The notes under the pieces are model-generated. The model did no database searches. It saw only the letters and a list, made by a program, of their open reading frames with translations, and was not told the origin of the DNA. 6,617 nt of DNA from an uncultured Peptococcaceae bacterium (GTDB taxonomy: Bacteria > Bacillota > Desulfotomaculia > Desulfotomaculales > Desulfocucumaceae). Position 1 is the first letter of the stretch. Each line of letters starts with the position of its first letter. Where the stretch lies: contig CATZDY010000135.1 in assembly GCA_958417755.1 (NCBI GenBank), positions 1 through 6,617 of the forward strand. Direction: 5' to 3'. Positions 5,655 through 6,617 of this stretch are shown here, in pieces. Both the position numbers and the translations under genes were made by a program.

Positions 5655-6617
5655 TTAAAGTTTATGTTGTCGTTTTGCAAAACAGCTTTTGCAATATTTC
5701 CCTGGTACCAATACAGAGCCGCAAGCGCAGCAATAAGACAAGTTTTTTTCTGCACATTGACGGCAATAAAATTTACCTCTCATTTCAACCTTTTTGGCAA
5801 AAAAATCCGCGTCATTATAATTCACCCATTTGCCACAACCAGAACAGCAGGCTTCTTCCATGTCTGCCAGAAGATAATCAATGGCTGTATAAGGATCGCC
5901 GCTGAATAAACCTGTTTTTAAAATGATTTTATCACTCATGGACATGTTATGGAGCAAATAGTCGTAAAGCCTTTGGTGCATATCATCCGGCATATAACTA
6001 TGTAAAACCGCATGGATCTGTTCCTCTTTGATTCGTGAAGCACCAGCAAAAATACGTTCAAAGTCTTCCACCGTGATAACATCAAAAGGCAGATCCCAGC
6101 ATTCATAAAGATAACCAGCAATGCCTTCGGCGCTTCTTAATTTAATTCCTTCAAAATAGCCATCCAATGCTTCATACATTTTTTCATTTACTGTCAATAA
6201 ATCATTTTTCATTCTTTCTCTTCTGAGTATGCTTAATACATCATCTGCTTGTATGAGTAAATTATAGGAGTGTTCTTTTAAGCGAGTGAGAATTTTATCA
6301 TTTCTGCTTTTGCTTTTGTTCTTATAGAAAGACATGTGTTCAATATTGGACCAAAGATTCTCAACTTCGCACCGCAATTGAATTTCAAAATTGTAATTGG
6401 CTGTTGCGACCCTTGCCTTTAATGAATAAACGCAGTCATAGTGATGGGATAAATTTCCATTTTCATGTTTTGTAGGGGTATGCACAATGGAGGATATATG
6501 GGACATCTCCAATAAATGGTGCTTTTCTTTGTCCAATAATTTAATGACTTTTTCCATATCCTCCGTGAGTTCCACAATAATAAATACCCCAATGATATCA
6601 GGCAAATCATCCAATCT
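5655..6617 (-). CDS. RelA/SpoT-like synthetase domain with C-terminal double zinc ribbon (5' end outside window)
   Basis: The 320 visible C-terminal residues run off the right edge, so the start is not seen. Counting the Leu at 6614 as residue 1, residues 1-135 match the second half of a (p)ppGpp synthetase fold of the RelQ/RelP type. They contain D-I-I-G-V-F (6-11, usually DIxGxR), E77-I-Q-L-R81 (usually EIQIR) and W88-S-N-I-E92-H93 followed by Y97-K98, then a charged helix. The acceptor-binding G-Y-R-S-x-H reads G53-N-L-S-H-H58, so the guanine-stacking Tyr and the Arg are replaced. Residues 140-250 are probably helical with no domain I recognise. The end holds two predicted zinc ribbons: C257/C260/C284/C287 and C295/C298/C308/C311. 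It may make an unusual alarmone, act as a toxin-like enzyme, or be an inactive sensor. KtrA follows 77 bases downstream with no clear terminator between. The fold is fairly sure; activity is not. Confidence 0.8.
   Translation of the reverse strand, partial: RLDDLPDIIGVFIIVELTEDMEKVIKLLDKEKHHLLEMSHISSIVHTPTKHENGNLSHHYDCVYSLKARVATANYNFEIQLRCEVENLWSNIEHMSFYKNKSKSRNDKILTRLKEHSYNLLIQADDVLSILRRERMKNDLLTVNEKMYEALDGYFEGIKLRSAEGIAGYLYECWDLPFDVITVEDFERIFAGASRIKEEQIHAVLHSYMPDDMHQRLYDYLLHNMSMSDKIILKTGLFSGDPYTAIDYLLADMEEACCSGCGKWVNYNDADFFAKKVEMRGKFYCRQCAEKNLSYCCACGSVLVPGKYCKSCFAKRQHKL

Noticed and set aside
1..6617. CRISPR array, insertion sequence or prophage genes
   Set aside because: No spaced direct repeats, transposase motifs, terminal repeats or phage genes were seen. 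The window looks like core or near-core chromosome apart from the RelA/SpoT-zinc ribbon gene.

Overview
The window reads as ordinary chromosomal DNA from a low-to-moderate GC bacterium. It is most likely an anaerobic member of the Firmicutes (Bacillota) in the broad Clostridia/Negativicutes range. The support is strong AAGGAG-type ribosome sites, a short Firmicute-type CstA, a KtrA-type potassium channel subunit and a tRNA gene with an encoded CCA end. I cannot name a genus from sequence alone. Except for the tRNA, every gene I can support is on the minus strand.

Layout, left to right. Bases 1-65 are the 3' part of a tRNA-Lys(CTT), followed by an intrinsic terminator. Bases 112-240 hold no gene, only a weak candidate plus-strand promoter. 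Bases 241-276 form a perfect 16-bp hairpin that ends the leftward gene cluster. Reading that cluster in its own direction (right to left) gives: a nitrilase-superfamily amidohydrolase (4738-3884), cstA (3860-2433), adenine deaminase ade (2418-763) and a small one-domain cupin (650-321). The first three are separated by only 23 and 14 bases and are almost certainly one transcript. The cupin follows after 112 bases with no visible terminator and may belong to it. Further right are a KtrA/TrkA-type RCK protein (5577-4927) and the 3' part of a gene encoding a RelA/SpoT-like alarmone-synthetase domain joined to a C-terminal pair of zinc ribbons (6617-5655, running off the window edge).

How the genes may work together: the amidohydrolase, the CstA transporter (pyruvate or peptide uptake in studied relatives) and adenine deaminase suggest a nutrient or nitrogen salvage operon. 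Adenine deaminase releases ammonia and hypoxanthine, and the amidohydrolase should release ammonia or an amine from a C-N substrate. This is inference from neighbourhood. KtrA normally gates a KtrB/TrkH-type K+ channel, but no channel gene is visible.

The most notable item is the RelA/SpoT-zinc ribbon protein. Its synthetase fold motifs (EIQLR, WSNIEH..YK) are clear, but the G-Y-R-S-x-H acceptor-nucleotide motif reads G-N-L-S-H-H, and the Arg of the DIxGxR motif is Phe. It could be a divergent nucleotide pyrophosphokinase with another substrate, or a catalytically silent relative. Three sizeable inverted repeats (241-276, 2445-2484, 4788-4827) are the main non-coding structures.
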